Below are positions 1 to 12,073 of a stretch of 64,000 bases of DNA, in pieces. Positions within the stretch are counted from its first letter, which is position 1, and every line of letters begins with the position of its first letter. The position numbers were made by a program, and so were the translations under genes. The stretch is from Sanguinoderma infundibulare (taxonomy: Eukaryota > Basidiomycota > Agaricomycetes > Polyporales > Polyporaceae): assembly GCA_032821775.1 (NCBI GenBank), contig JAVLRN010000004.1:1302001-1366000 (forward strand), in the 5' to 3' direction. Below the pieces are notes generated by a model. The model made no database searches and was not told where the DNA came from. It saw only the letters and a program-made list of their open reading frames with translations.

Positions 1-2
1 CG

Positions 3-326
3 GGCCCCCCGCTCGCCCGGGACATCTTCACGCTCCAGCCCAGTCCGACATGCACGACACCCCAGTCGTGCAAGTGTGTCCTGGCAGATGTGCTGCAGCA
101 CGTGTTGCGATGGAGGTCCGTAGGAAGCTCTCAAATCCTCGGTGGGTTTGCGAAGCCCCTAATACTGGATGATCCGGAGGACGATCTCTGTGATGCGTGC
201 CGAAAGATGATCTCGGACCGTGACAAGGAGGAGCATCGGGGGCTTTGGATGACGCTCCCTGTGTACTTCGATGTCGATGAAGGCGTTCTAACGACTTGGG
301 GAAGAGCGGAGAAACAGAGCGAGTGA
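3..326 (+). CDS. 3' end of a BTB/POZ-family protein (5' end outside window)
   Basis: This is an open frame running from the window edge to a TGA at 324-326. The last ~40 residues have the pattern that closes the other BTB genes in this window: an acidic stretch, then LCDACRKMISDRDKEE, then a tryptophan-containing tail. The intact paralogues at 21365 and 61768 have LCEACWAMVQDRD and LCAECWELVKKRD at the same place. The BTB domain itself lies upstream of the window. BTB proteins of this type form a large lineage-specific family in Agaricomycetes; the substrate or partner is unknown. The assignment rests only on this C-terminal signature. Confidence 0.6.
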   Translation, partial: GPPLARDIFTLQPSPTCTTPQSCKCVLADVLQHVLRWRSVGSSQILGGFAKPLILDDPEDDLCDACRKMISDRDKEEHRGLWMTLPVYFDVDEGVLTTWGRAEKQSE

Positions 327-1449
327 GTCGCGCTGGGTCGAAGTAAGAGTTTTCTATCGCATTGTTGTTTCCGGTGTGCTCACTTACCGGTGTGCCAGGT
401 GTATGTCGGAGTCTGCTGTCGTCTAGCCTTTGTATGAGCCGTGGTTGAAGGAGACACGAGCTCGATGAACTCGGGCTTCCAATCCCCAAGCGACGTACCC
501 GAGGCGGGTATGTCACGATGCTTATATTTAACCGCTCGCTTCAATCCATGCAAATCAGGAACGCTGCGGAGCGTTGAAGGGAGGGGTGCGTCACAAGGAA
601 CATCTGTTTATCCATCCACATCTTGCGTTCAATGTCTTGCCCGCCGTCCCCATCTGGTAGCGTCAAGGCAGTATTGTTCAGGCATGGTCATACGATGGTC
701 GTGTGCTGATCATCTCGCTCCGGTCGCAGACTTTGCGGTACCCGTCCAATGCATAACGAATTTCTGCCCCACATCCTCCCCCCTCGTGCGTAGATCTTCC
801 AGGTCGGCTGTGAAAGCTTGAAAACTAGGCTTGATTGAGTATCCGCTGTTCGGGGATCACGGAGCGCCGGTGCTCCTGGGTCGGGTGAGCGACATAGCCA
901 CTGACTGTTTCACCTTGCCAAAATGTTTTCGTTCTCTTTAGCACAAGCACAAAGAACGCCAAGAGTCCCAACTTTGCAGCGATAATCGGGTGGTAGTTAC
1001 ATCATAGGACGTTATGGTACGGTACCCTTGAACAGGACCGTACGACAAGATATCCCATCTTCTATGTACGGTGTACCGGCCGTCGTTCCTCCGCCTCAGG
1101 CCGGTTGATTCCTGGCACGTGGATTGCAGCGACCAAACTCGTCCATATTAACGAGCGCTACAGCGAGGCGTGGAGGTTGCGAGGGCGATCAAACCTGATC
1201 AAACTAATATTTACCGCCACCCGAGAGGCTGTTTTGGTTAGGCGCTTTGCTCCCCCGATATACATCATATATGGCGACTCGCTCGGGGGTGCGTGTTTGC
1301 GTTTTCACTTTCTATCCTTCTGCCCGCGCTCCTTCTCGCGCGTTTTTCTTGACTAGTGCACCCTTTTCATTTTCTCTACGTACTCTACTGCTTGTCTTTA
1401 TTTATATTCTTTTGAGACTAGACGACCGTACGATCTCCACGCCATCGAT
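327..1449. other. Intergenic stretch without a recognisable gene
   Basis: Short open frames occur on both strands but none has family resemblance or a consistent exon structure. The final ~60 bases before 1450 are pyrimidine-rich (TTTATTTATATTC around 1396-1410), consistent with a core promoter for the membrane-protein gene that follows. Confidence 0.5.
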
Positions 1450-2838
1450 ATGTCTTACGAGGTACGCGATTTTTGCTCCTCCCCTTGAGCCGGCGAGCAG
1501 ATTTCATGATCTCTCCTGCAGATCCGCGAGCAAAGGGACCTGCTGAACTCCCGGATCGTGGCCTTGTTCTTCGAGTCCGTGCTCTTCGGGATCTTCGCCG
1601 TCACGTACACCATCGGTACTTGGTCTCTCCTGCGCATGCGGCGAGAGCCGCCCCAAGGGTTCGCTCGGCGGAACTGGATCGCGCTTGGTGTGAGCTCTCT
1701 CATGTTAATTCTATCTTTCATCGTGAGTTCTGTCTCTCGCTCCCCCTTCATCGACCCGCGTCTGATTGGGATCACTTGCGCCAGCATCTTTGTTTGACGA
1801 TTCAGACGACAGTGCACGGCTTTGTGACGAACGGCGACACACGCGAGACGACGTATGCTACGTTATGGAATGCCAACAACCTGCGGACGTCCGTGGACGC
1901 CGGGAGGTTCTACCTCTACGTTACCCAGACTTTAATCGGCAATGCCGTCATCGTGAGTCGCGCGGACCCCATCACGAGGCTCTCCTTCCTGTGTACTAAC
2001 GAGCCACGCCCCGCAGATATATCGTCTTTTCATTATTTGGGAGGGCCGGTGGATTGTGGCCATCGTACCAGCAGTGTTTTTCATGGTGGATGTCGGTGCG
2101 TGATATCGTCCCATTCCCCGTCCAGCATTTGACCAAAACGATGTCGCGCGTAGTCGGCGGCTACGGCAGCTCCGCGTCACGGACAGCCCTGCCCATCATC
2201 TTCTTCGTCTTCTCCTTCCTCACCAACGCCGCCTCCTCAGGTACGCCGCCGCACCCCCGCGAGCGTACTGCCCTCCTGACGAACGTTATCTTGTTCACAT
2301 CGCCACACAGCGTTGATCATGTGGCGTGTCCTGCGCACGTACCATCGCGGGGACGACTGCGAGGAGTGGGACTGGAAGGCGCGGGCGAAGCTCAACCTCG
2401 TCCGGTACCGCCCCGTCTTCGAGGCCATCCTGCAGTCCGCGTCGGTGTACTGCGCGGCGTCGCTCGTCCTCATTATCACGTTCCTCGCTAGCCCGGAGGT
2501 GGCGTACTACGTGTGCATGAGCATCTTCCCGCCTCTCCTCGTACGTCTCTCCGCTCTCCTCTCCTCCTTTCGCGGCCACGGCGTTCTGGGTGGTACTGGT
2601 GCTGACGAAGCGCCGCATGTAGGGGTTCGTGTTCGCGCTGATCGTGCTCCAGATCGGACGGAACTTGGTGGCGGCGGACGGCGGCGCACACGTCCAGCTG
2701 GCGTCGCAGGTCTCGTGGCGAGCGTCGCGGTTCGCGGAGTCGCGCAAGGGCTCCGTCGACTCGGCAGTCTCGCGGCGGACGAGCGTGGACTCGGATGACG
2801 GCTTGCTCGTCGTGAAGTCAGCTGATGCGAATGTTTAA
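1450..2838 (+). CDS. Seven-helix membrane protein, Agaricomycete-specific family (copy A)
   Basis: Seven exons read cleanly into 323 residues: 1450-1461, 1522-1722, 1806-1952, 2017-2095, 2154-2240, 2311-2540 and 2623-2838. All introns are GT-AG. Hydrophobic segments alternate with short charged loops: helix 1 has FFESVLFGIFAVTYTIG, helix 3 has FYLYVTQTLIGNAV followed by YRLFIIWEGRW, and helix 6 sits in an exon ending PEVAYYVCMSIFPPLL. The tail is polar and serine-rich. The tiny first exon (MSYE) and the YVTQTLIGxxxxxR signature recur in the copies at 7166, 9683, 12074 and 39436, so this is one family. I know no assigned function or Pfam domain. A receptor-like role is possible from topology only. 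Confidence 0.8.
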
Positions 2839-2933
2839 CATTTAACGTTGTGGGCAGGGCAGGAGGACAGAAGTTCCTTTTATTATACATGTAATCCTAG
2901 CATTCGTTGCCTAAACTTATAACGAGAAGTTCT

Positions 2934-3640
2934 CTAGCCTTCGCAGTATCTCGTCCGTCGCACCGAACCCAATCCATTAACAGTGACATCAGACAGTTCG
3001 GGCAAGTGACCCCATACCGACTTCGATGCCCACCGAGTGCGCCATTTCAACATCTCCTCGCAGAGCTCGCAAAAGCCGCAACCCGGACGTCTCTTGCTGA
3101 TCTCCACGCCCCAGTCCCGCAATGGGTAGCCATCATTGTCCTTGTGCACGACAAGCAATGTGCCATCGCGTAGTGCGTGTAGCCCGAGACGACACCGTTC
3201 TGGCTGTGGGCACTTGGAATTCAGTTGCTAGACGAAGATGAGGGTGAAGGAGACTCATGCCCGGCCAACAAGCGCTGCGCATGCGTTGTTGACACACCGC
3301 TTTGCGTCGTCGTGCGAGAGGCGCTCGACCGTGCCATCGGCGCGCGTCCATCCATCGAGGAGATCGCCACCGAGCGTGCAGCATCGGAAGAGTGCGCCGG
3401 GAAGCATGGAGGGCGTGTCGGTCAGCTGGGCGAGGATGACGGCGCCAACGGCGCGCACAGGCTTGACAGAGAGCCTCTTGGAGTCTGGTTTTTGGAAGCG
3501 GTCGAGCTCGCCGGAGAAGTGGCCCGTGTCCTGGAGATACGCGATCGCCTGCGCTTGGATGTCCTCGATGCCGTACTTGTGCAAGTCCGCGAGACGTGCG
3601 CGGCGAACACCTCGAATTGGACCACCGGTTGATCTTCGGA
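2934..3640 (-). pseudogene. Decayed BTB-family gene, 5' truncated
   Basis: On the minus strand, 3255-3600 encodes the post-BTB helical region (LADLHKYGIEDIQAQAI, then VRAVGAVILAQLTD). The stretch 2934-3130 encodes the closing Cys-rich tail (CGFCELCEEMLKW). The two pieces are in different frames with no clear splice pair. A short upstream piece ending FEVFAA joins the helical region only through a frame change near 3595. The beta-strand core of the BTB domain seen in intact copies is missing upstream. It is probably a dead copy, although a badly modelled live gene cannot be excluded. Confidence 0.5.
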
Positions 3641-3699
3641 CATGTAAAAGCTGAAATGGACATTCGTCAGTCGACACTCGACAATCGAAACCACCGATC

Positions 3700-4218
3700 A
3701 TAGAGGACGCTCACATTTGCCGAGATGTGGGGAGCAGCACGCGCAGGAGAGGTATTCTGTGGAGTCACGTGTTCCTGCGACTTACCGTGTCAATTAGGGC
3801 TGAGCAGACTGAGCCTTGTGCAATGGCGCGCCAGCGCCCCGAGGGGTATGGGAAACCAAAGGGAAAGCACGGAGGAGCGAGGATAGGTATTGCGGCCGAG
3901 AATAATGTAGGTGGTGGCATAGAAGTAGACGAGAACAGCGACTGGCAGCTACTCGGCTTGTCAGGACTCAGGAGTAAAGTACACGGCCCGCACCCACGCA
4001 CCTCTTTTAGTCAACTTTCCCGCGAAGCTAGCTATAGGGTTCCCATCGATGGGTCCTCCTCAACCATCGCCGCAGACGAAGAGAAAGGTCAGTGCAGTTC
4101 CAATCCTCTTCGGTATGTCGTCTTATGTCGTCCGCGTTGATTGGCTGATCCATGGCGACCGTGCTCCAATCTGGGCCATGTCGTCATCGCCGTCCGTTCT
4201 AGCACCGTGCCCCGAGAC
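3700..4218. other. Intergenic stretch / likely promoter of the PLP enzyme
   Basis: No gene is recognisable. An alternative upstream ATG for the aminotransferase-like gene lies at 4049, but joining it to the rest would need an intron whose phase does not fit, so it was not used. Confidence 0.4.
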
Positions 4219-6180
4219 ATGCCGGTCCCGAAACTCACGCCTCGTCCTGGCGAGTCTTACGACACAAATCAGAAACCACCGTCGTTCGGGCACCCGCTCA
4301 AGGCGTACTTCGCACTCGACGAGGAGTACGTCAACCTGAACCACGGTATGTGCCACTTGTTGTTCAAGGGCGCGCATCGATAAGCGGGCTGATTCGCTGG
4401 GACCATGGCTCTGATGCACAGGATCTTACGGCTCTCTTCCGCTCCCCCTCCTCTTCAAGGCAAACGAGTGGTCTTACGAGATCGAGCGGAATCCAGACAA
4501 GTTCCATCGGCTCGTGTTCCGCCCTGAGCTCATCAAGTCTCGGTGCGTTGGTGTGGAAGGAAGCTGCTCACCGTTTTTGCTGACCGAGTTCTCGGCCGCA
4601 CACCCAGGGAGACACTCGCCAATTTCGTAGGAGCAGAGGTCGATGAGATCGTTCTCGCTCCAAACGCCACACATGCGCTCAACACCATCCTCCGCAACTT
4701 CGAATGGCGCGACGGCGACGTGCTCATCGGAGGTCAGTCCTCCGTCACCGCGTACGACGCCATACTACATCGCGCCGCAAGCTGACCCCCTCGCACGTTC
4801 ACTCGCCCGCCCGCAGCGAACACGACGTACGGCGCCATCGCCCATACGCTTACGTACCTCGCCGACCGTTCCGAGGGTCCGCGCCCTGATGCAGTCAACG
4901 TCCAGTACGACTTCCCCCTCACCCACGCCCAGATTCTCGAAATCTTCCGCGCGAAACTACGTGAGGTAAAGCAATCATTCCCGGACTCTCAATTCACCGA
5001 CGTCCCGCCCCTCTCGCCGGGGTTCTCGGAGGACCCGGCGGGCAAGAAGAACAAGATCGTCGCGGTCATCGACTCGATCACCTCCAACCCGGGCGCGCTC
5101 ATTCCGTGGCAGGAGATGGTCCGCGCTGCGCGGGAGGAAGGCGTGTGGAGCGTCATCGACGCTGCGCACAGCGTCGGGCAAGAGGTTCGTGTGAGGGGCA
5201 CATGTCCGACGGGCGGTTTGAGTTGACAGCCTCGTCTTAGCCTAACATCAACCTGACCGAGGCCAAGCCCGATTTCTGGCTGTCCAACGCGCACAAGTGG
5301 CTATATGCGAAGCGCGGCTGTGCGATTTTGTACACGCCTAGACGGTGAGCGACGAATCCCTGTGGATAGAGACAGTACGCTGAGGAGTGCGGCGGCTCGT
5401 CGTAGGAACCAATACATCATCAAGTCTTCTATTCCGACGTCCCATGGATACATCTCTCCAAAGAGCCCTCAATTCAAGATCAAGGGCACGGATTACGTCG
5501 AGCAACACGAGTGTACGAGCTTCTGTCGTTTCGAACTTGATCAGCTCTCTGACCTGCCAATCACCAGGGACTGGCACTCAGGACTTCACGCAGGTGATCG
5601 TCGTGCGGGAGGGTGCGTCTCCGTGTCGTCTCGAGTATGCTATTGATACATATCAATCTGTGGTCAGCCATCGCGTTCCGCGAGTGGCTGGGTGGGGAGA
5701 AGGTCATTTACGATTATTGCCACCAGCTCGCTCTCGACGGCGCGAAGACGCTCGCGCAGGTCCTGGGCACGCGTGTACTCGATGTGTCCGGCGAGCTTAC
5801 TGCCACGATGGTACGTAATGCATTTGACGCAAGGTCGCTGTGCTAACTCATACGGGAACTGCAGTCCGATGTCCAGCTGCCGCTGCCAACCAGGGACGAG
5901 AAACCGATTAACCTCGAGATCTACCGCGAGGTCGACGCCTACTTCAAGGACCAGCTGCTGAATAAGTGGAAGACGTACGCGGCGCACTACTACCACAATG
6001 GGGCATGGTGGGTGCGGTGCAGCGCCCAGGTGTACAACGAGGTTGGCGTCTTTCTGAAATTTGGAGCATCCTGGAATGTTTTTGACTTTGCCGATGTAGA
6101 TCTCGGACTTTGAGTACCTGGGAAAGGCGCTCAACGCGGTATGCCAGGAGGTGAAGGACACCATCTTGTCCAAGTATTAG
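4219..6180 (+). CDS. PLP-dependent class V aminotransferase-like enzyme (isopenicillin N epimerase / cysteine desulfurase-like)
   Basis: Ten exons give an open 465-residue product: 4219-4345, 4422-4542, 4608-4732, 4817-5184, 5241-5344, 5406-5512, 5568-5612, 5668-5810, 5865-6041 and 6100-6180. The N-terminus has the family pattern FGHPLKAYFALDEEYVNLNHGSYG. The PLP-binding aspartate and histidine appear in VIDAAHSVGQ, and the Schiff-base lysine in SNAHKWLYAKRG. Family members act in the cytosol on small amino-acid substrates, for example as epimerases, desulfurases or lyases; the exact reaction cannot be read from sequence. All introns are short GT-AG and no lesions were seen. The start at 4219 (MPVPKLTPRPG) is the first in-frame ATG of the exon. 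Confidence 0.85.
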
Positions 6181-7165
6181 ATCTCCGCTTCGTAGATCGT
6201 TACCCTGTAGAAGGCCAGTACGCTTGCCCCCATTAGAACCATCGGTCCTTTGGGTCCGCCGGTTAACTCACTTGTGTACACTTCAGAAGCAGAGAAGTCA
6301 CCAAGAAATGTACTACATTACGGAGCACGGATGTTTGGATGGAATGCATGTTCAATATACTTATAATTGATATGCGGAGCGCACATGACATGCTAGGTTC
6401 CCAGCTGAGTTGCTTGTACGTTGGTCGCCATGGGCCTACACGTCCTGAGGACGGTGAGCTCACGATTGACCGCGAGGGTGCCCATTCGGCTGGGCCAGAG
6501 CCTCCTGTGCGGTCTGTGTTCCTGCTTGTGCGGCGTCCAATGGAATGGACGCGAATCCTGGCACAGCATCCGGTGGGATGGATGCGGATCAAGTGTTTGT
6601 CCTAAGACGTTTTCTACCATCAAAATTCAAGTTGCCACGGGCATTCATTGTCGACATGTCGCGGGCATGACGACGCAAGGAAACAGATCTCAGTGCAGGA
6701 ATGAAAGGCATAAGGTTCTAGGCGGCTAGTCCGTGGAGGCGAGAGCAAAGGGGCAGTTGTATTTCCAAGCCAGGAGACGCGGGACGGAGGGCACCGCCCG
6801 TCGCCGGACCGCATAACCGGACGAGGACACCTTGAGAGGTCACGGCGGATGCTAACCTCAGGTTGATATAAATCAACGTTATAGTTGACTCTGCAAGACC
6901 ATTTGTTTGCCTCAAGAGCCGATGATGCTATCATGTTATCTTGTACAAGGTGCAGAAATCCCGCCGGTCCGATTCTTCTTCAGGTTACGACATAAATAAG
7001 CTCCTCGTATGCGACGGCGCCCGGCCTAGTGAAATCGAAGAATCTGGCAGCCTGTCCGCCACAGCATCCCACTCCGACGCACCCATGAACGACTCGTTCA
7101 TGGCTGCGACAGCCACGGTATCTCGTTTAGATTATACGAGAGGATGGAGAGCTGCGCAGTGAATC
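6181..7165. other. Intergenic stretch without a recognisable gene
   Basis: Open frames of 60-110 codons occur on both strands, but none shows a domain, splice pattern or paralogue in the window. Confidence 0.45.
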
Positions 7166-8699
7166 TCATGCATCAGCTCTTGATAAATTTAAAGGAGACC
7201 TCGCGAGAATACGAACCTGCGGCGACCTCGGCGATTCATGAGCGTCTTCACTCCGCAACATTCCGTCTGAGGACAGCTTCTCGTCGTCTATCGACACGAT
7301 GCTCGCGCTGTCCGACATCGTCGACACTGACACGTGTATAGCGATGGGACTGGAGAGAGACGAAGATTGGAGGTGTCCTCGCCGCTCGACATCAATCGTA
7401 TGCACTGCCGTCGTCGATAAGGTGGGGATCGCACAGGAACTTCCGTTCAGCTGGAGCATGGAGCGCCGGGGCAGGTCCGAGGGTGCACTCGAGGAAGCGT
7501 TGAGTGATATCCGGATGACGATCAGCAAGAATACGATGCCCTGTCGACCATGCGGGTGAGACGGTTTCGTGTTAGTTGACTTGGCAGAATTCGCGTCGCC
7601 GATCAAGATGGAAGGCACTCACGATCACGGACGGGAACACGCTGTGCAGGGCTGGGAAGGCGACCCTGGGGCTCGTGAACGACGTCGCGGCGAGCGAGAT
7701 GGACGTGACAGAGTAGATGGCAGCCGATTGGAGGATAGACTCGATGACGCGCCATTTGACGCTCCGGCACGGCGAACGAGTGACGACGTCCTGGTCTCCG
7801 AAAGAAGACGAAAGAATGCGTCTCATTATGAGACCTGTCGAAAGATGCGTGTGTGAGGACTGCGGGTGATATATGAGTGCCAGAAAACCTACCGGTGGAT
7901 AGGAGATTGGTTACTGCGGACAGAATGAAGAAAGCTTGCACGAGCGCATCCACGTAAGACGCAGCATCCATTTGGAGTTTGTTCATCAGGAGGGGTCCAG
8001 AGAATGAGATGTAGTATCCTATGACTAGCGGAGCATCATATCAGCTTCGGCGAGCGACCATGAACCGGATCGACTCACAGACTTCCCCCACAAGTAGAAT
8101 GATGGGAAGTATGACCACGCATGCCGACCGGTCCCACACGACATACGCTCGATAAGCCTATGCGACGGAATCAGGTACGTTGTGCAGGACAAAGCAGCGT
8201 ATGAGGCGTACCATGAAACTATCTCCAATGAGCACTTGCGTGACGTAAATCCCGAACTTGGCAGCGCCGAGAGTGTTGCTCAGGGCATTCCAGTCGTCGA
8301 AGGCTTTAGACATGGTTTCGAGATCTCCGTCCCTCATCACGAAAGTGTCGAGCAGTATGTGCACGTCGAGGGCTACGTGCTATAGTCGATCCCATTCGTC
8401 AGATCCGAGGCCACATATTCGCCAAGGGAAGAGTAAGAGCACTCACCACAAGAGCGAGTAGGAATATGACCGTGCTGGCAGAGAACAGGACGACATTGCG
8501 CACAGACCGGCCTAAACATCGATCCCGGACCAGAAGAATCCACGTGCAGATCCCATACGTGACAGTGAACGTGCCGAAGAGCAGGGACTCCACGAAGAAC
8601 GCAGCTATGCCCGAGGTGAGCGTTGACTGTGCCATGGAGAACTGGGTAAAGACAATGTCGGCGAGCAACGATTGAGACGCATAGAGGACGACGCACCAT
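7166..8699 (-). CDS. Seven-helix membrane protein (copy B)
   Basis: Read on the minus strand, exons run from a probable one-codon first exon (ATG at 8699-8697, immediately followed by a GTGCGT donor) or from ATG 8635. Recognisable blocks are AAFFVESLLFGTFTVTYG, then KFGIYVTQVLIGDSFM, then AYRAYVVWDRSA. These are followed by the amphipathic block KWRVIESILQSAAIYSV and the last exon GIVFLLIVIRISLNA with a serine-rich tail ending at 7166. Splice phases join without stops throughout. It is first of three tandem copies (B, C, D) on the same strand. Function unknown; the start codon is the least certain part. Confidence 0.75.
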
Positions 8700-9682
8700 G
8701 GGTTGGTCGGACACGCTAAAATCTACCACGAAAACTCCTCCCGCTGGGTTTAAGGTGGAGGACAGTCCTACGTGAGAGTGAAACGGCCTGGTACAGGCCA
8801 GAACGACAAAGCATGGGATATACCTCCCTCGAGAAGTCGCCATCCATCATGATCACGAAGCTGCACCAGCCAGTCCGGGATGGCGTAAAGGGAAGCTATA
8901 GAAGTCAGCCAGCTTCTCGGCTGCCGTCATCGCCCTGCGTCCTGCGCGGTTAAGGTGCGCACCACATCCGGTCGAGCCGTCACTCAAACATCCTCCAAGA
9001 GGGCGCCGATGTTCCCGGGCCTGATCGAGGAGCATTTCACACACAATCGCACTAGTCAAGCTCGTCAGTCAAACCCAGCGATTGGTATGTGCAAACGAGC
9101 TGCCCTCTAACGTACATTTGGCGGCCTGGAAAGGGGGCGATCGGTGTCGATGTTGCATTCTTGGTGCCAGAAAGGGCGCTCCGGCGGCACTTCCAGACCG
9201 TCCCCTTGTTGAGCTTGAGTGCGATCTATCGAGGAGGAACGGAAGTTGAGCCATATGAGAGGGTGTGGAGCAAGGATGTTCTTTGCAATGGATGTCTTGA
9301 GAGTGGTTGCGAAGCCTGCAGACCGCAGTGCCCTGGCAGCGCCGCCAGGCTGTGGCGTGAGACTGTCCGACGCCGTGAGACAGCGGAGAGGACAAGACCG
9401 CGCCAAGCCCACCGACGCAGCCTAACATCTGTCATGCGAGCACCCGACATACAAGGGAATGTAGACGAAGAGCGTTGAAAACCTGCGCGAGGAAAATAAG
9501 AGCAAATAAATAATAGGGCATTGTATGTGATTGATAGCAGAATAGAATAGTAGAGTCCTCAATCGACTGCGATCCGTGCATACGGAACCACCATCGCCAG
9601 TGGATTATCTCATCTCTCCTCGTCCTTGATAAGAGACATCTGAACAAGTGCCATCAGTAAACGTCTCCAAAGATACACTGCG
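8700..9682. other. Intergenic stretch between membrane-protein copies B and C
   Basis: A 129-codon open frame (9089-9478, +) and its minus-strand shadows were considered. None has a recognisable motif, paralogue or intron pattern. Confidence 0.4.
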
Positions 9683-11142
9683 TCATTTCCGAACCTGTAG
9701 CATCTCGTCACTACCGGATGCGGTGCGAGTCTCTTTCACGTCCAGGCCCTTCGTAGACGCATCAGACGAGTCGTGGCCGGCCGTCAGGAGACTATCGCGG
9801 TCAGACGTTTGCGTAACAGAGACATGGATCGCAATGGGCAACCCCGAGCAGTCCTCCACGTCGTTCACGGTGATGGGCAGACTCGGGCACGACTGGCTTC
9901 GCGGTCCTGCGTAGTTGACTTCGAGCATTGACGCGGAGGGACGGGGAAGCTCTGGGACAGAGCTGAGGCAGATCCGTGCGATCGTAATCGAGAACACCAT
10001 TCCCTATGTCCAACGCAGAATGAGCAAGCCAGGGTACATTCGGATCTAACAATACACTTACGACAATCGAGGGGAAGATGTAATGGCAAACGCTGAACCC
10101 GGAGGGGCTGACAAACGAGGTCACTGCGAAGGAGACCGCCGAGATGGTGAGGACTGCGGCGGACTGAATGATAGATTCCGCGACCCGCCACTTGACAGTC
10201 CGGAGTCGGGATCGTTCGGGTCGGTATTCTCCGACACCCCGGCGTGAGCTGAGGAGGGGCCTCATGACAAGCACTGTAGGACGAGAACCGGTGGTGATGA
10301 GAGGTTGACAGAAGATGATAGGCAAGCGATATACCGGTAACTAATATATTCGCTGTCACAGCAACGAGGAAGTAGGTCCGCATGGAGGTTTGGAGCTCGG
10401 ACATGGGACGGAGTTGTCCGAACGCAAGCGTCACAAACCCGAGAGCTAGAATAGGCGATCATGAGTTGAACTGTCATGTTCGTCCTGGACGCAGTACACA
10501 CCGAGTTCCGCAACGAGTAAGACAAGCGGGAAAGCGATGACCGACCAAGAGCTGTTCCAGATAATGAACGCTCGATATGTCTAATACTTTCCCTTAGCGA
10601 AAAGAGTAAGCAGAGGGAAGGCAAACGTACCATGAATGAATCCCCGATGAATGTCTGGGCGACGTAAATGCTGAACTTCGCATATCCAAGTTTGCCTGGA
10701 AGGTTCCATGTACCGATCCCCTTGGCGAGGGTAGGGACATCAACGCCTCTCGACAGTCCGCTTGAGACTAGGATCTTGAGGTCGACCACAAGGTGCTAGT
10801 GACCACCAGTTAGATATGCACATAAGGTATACGGGGCCACGTACGTACCAGCATGGCCAGAATAAACATGGTGGCGCTCGCAGCAATAAGGATCGCGTCG
10901 CGCACCGGCCGCTCTCGAGGTAACTTCTTAGATAGAAGTTGCCACGATATCACAGCGTAAAGCGCAATGAAGCAGCCGCATAGCAGCGTCTCCACGAAGA
11001 AGCATCCTAGAGCTAGGTGAACTGTGGAGCTTGCGGCTGCCATCTGCGACAAAGCTGAGTTAGAATCGAATAGCGACTGACTCGGGATGATCAGATGTAC
11101 CTGTGCCGTCGAGTATTCGGACTCTTCCTCGCTCGTCAACAA
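9683..11142 (-). CDS. Seven-helix membrane protein (copy C)
   Basis: The first exon (MLTSEEESEYSTAQ, ATG at 11142) ends at a GTACAT donor. The next exon begins directly after CGCAG with MAAASSTVHLALG and helix 1 (FFVETLLCG). Then come FSIYVAQTFIGDSFM, TYRAFIIWNSSWSVIAF, a helix-5 exon ending NILVTG, the block KWRVAESIIQSAAVLTI and a final exon ending at 9683. Phases are open across all joins. It is closest in exon plan to copies B and D, consistent with local tandem duplication. No function is known. Confidence 0.75.
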
Positions 11143-12073
11143 GGCGACACGGACGCGAGCCGTCCACTGGCAGCGGCACTACGCCAAGAGGGTCGAGCAG
11201 GACACCGAAAACGAGGCAAATGCTCACTAATATGTCCGCCCACTGCCTCCCACTGCTCGAGAAGCTCCGAGGTTCAAGATGGTCCCATCTATCAAGGCCT
11301 GTACACGGAGGCGCAGCATATGGAAGATCTTGGCGAGACGAAGAAGGGGCCTATCCTGGAGCAACGGACTCGATTTCTATGCCTGTGAAATCCGACTTCG
11401 GGGCCTTGTCACGAGAAGGAGAGGACGTGGCAGCACTGGGCCAAAGAAAGGATCGCGGTGTGATGTCCTGCCGATGAGGTCAGTTTGAGTGGATTTAATC
11501 GGGAAATACCGACCAAATATGGGAATGGCAATACAGGACTCCGTCGCTTCTGCCTAGCCAACGTACAGCGTGTCCCACCACGAACAGAGCGAAGTCGCAT
11601 GAGGGATCATGGCGCGGCGGCAAACGAAGCCCGAGCGTGGAAGTATCATGTCGATTTTTGGGCGGGCTCAATTTCTGGTGTGTCCGTTCCCATCACGACC
11701 ATACACACATACTCCACCCGGTGTCTTGCCAAGCGGTGCGAATAAATACTCTGTTACGTGCGTCCGGAGTGAACTGTCGAAGACGAGCATGCTATGAACC
11801 TCCAAACCAACGACAACATTGAATATATGCACATATACCGACCAGAGATATGCTTACCAGTGTCGCCCAGGAACAAACGAGTGGCTTGTCAGCTTCAGCG
11901 GCGACGTAACACAGCAGCGAACCGCCCAAATCTAATCTTAGTGGTTCTTCACAGCGCCGGTCCTCGATCAAGGTCTAGACGTGAACATCATCGAAGTCTT
12001 ATACTTTGACTTTATTTACATGCGTATATCGGCCCTCAGGCCTCATGATAGGAAGCATCATTAATCTTGGTGC
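11143..12073. other. Intergenic stretch between membrane-protein copies C and D
   Basis: Only short unconvincing frames are present. No RNA gene or repeat was recognised. Confidence 0.4.

Noticed and set aside
9089..9478. 129-codon plus-strand frame
   Set aside because: Equally long minus-strand frames overlap it and none carries a motif.
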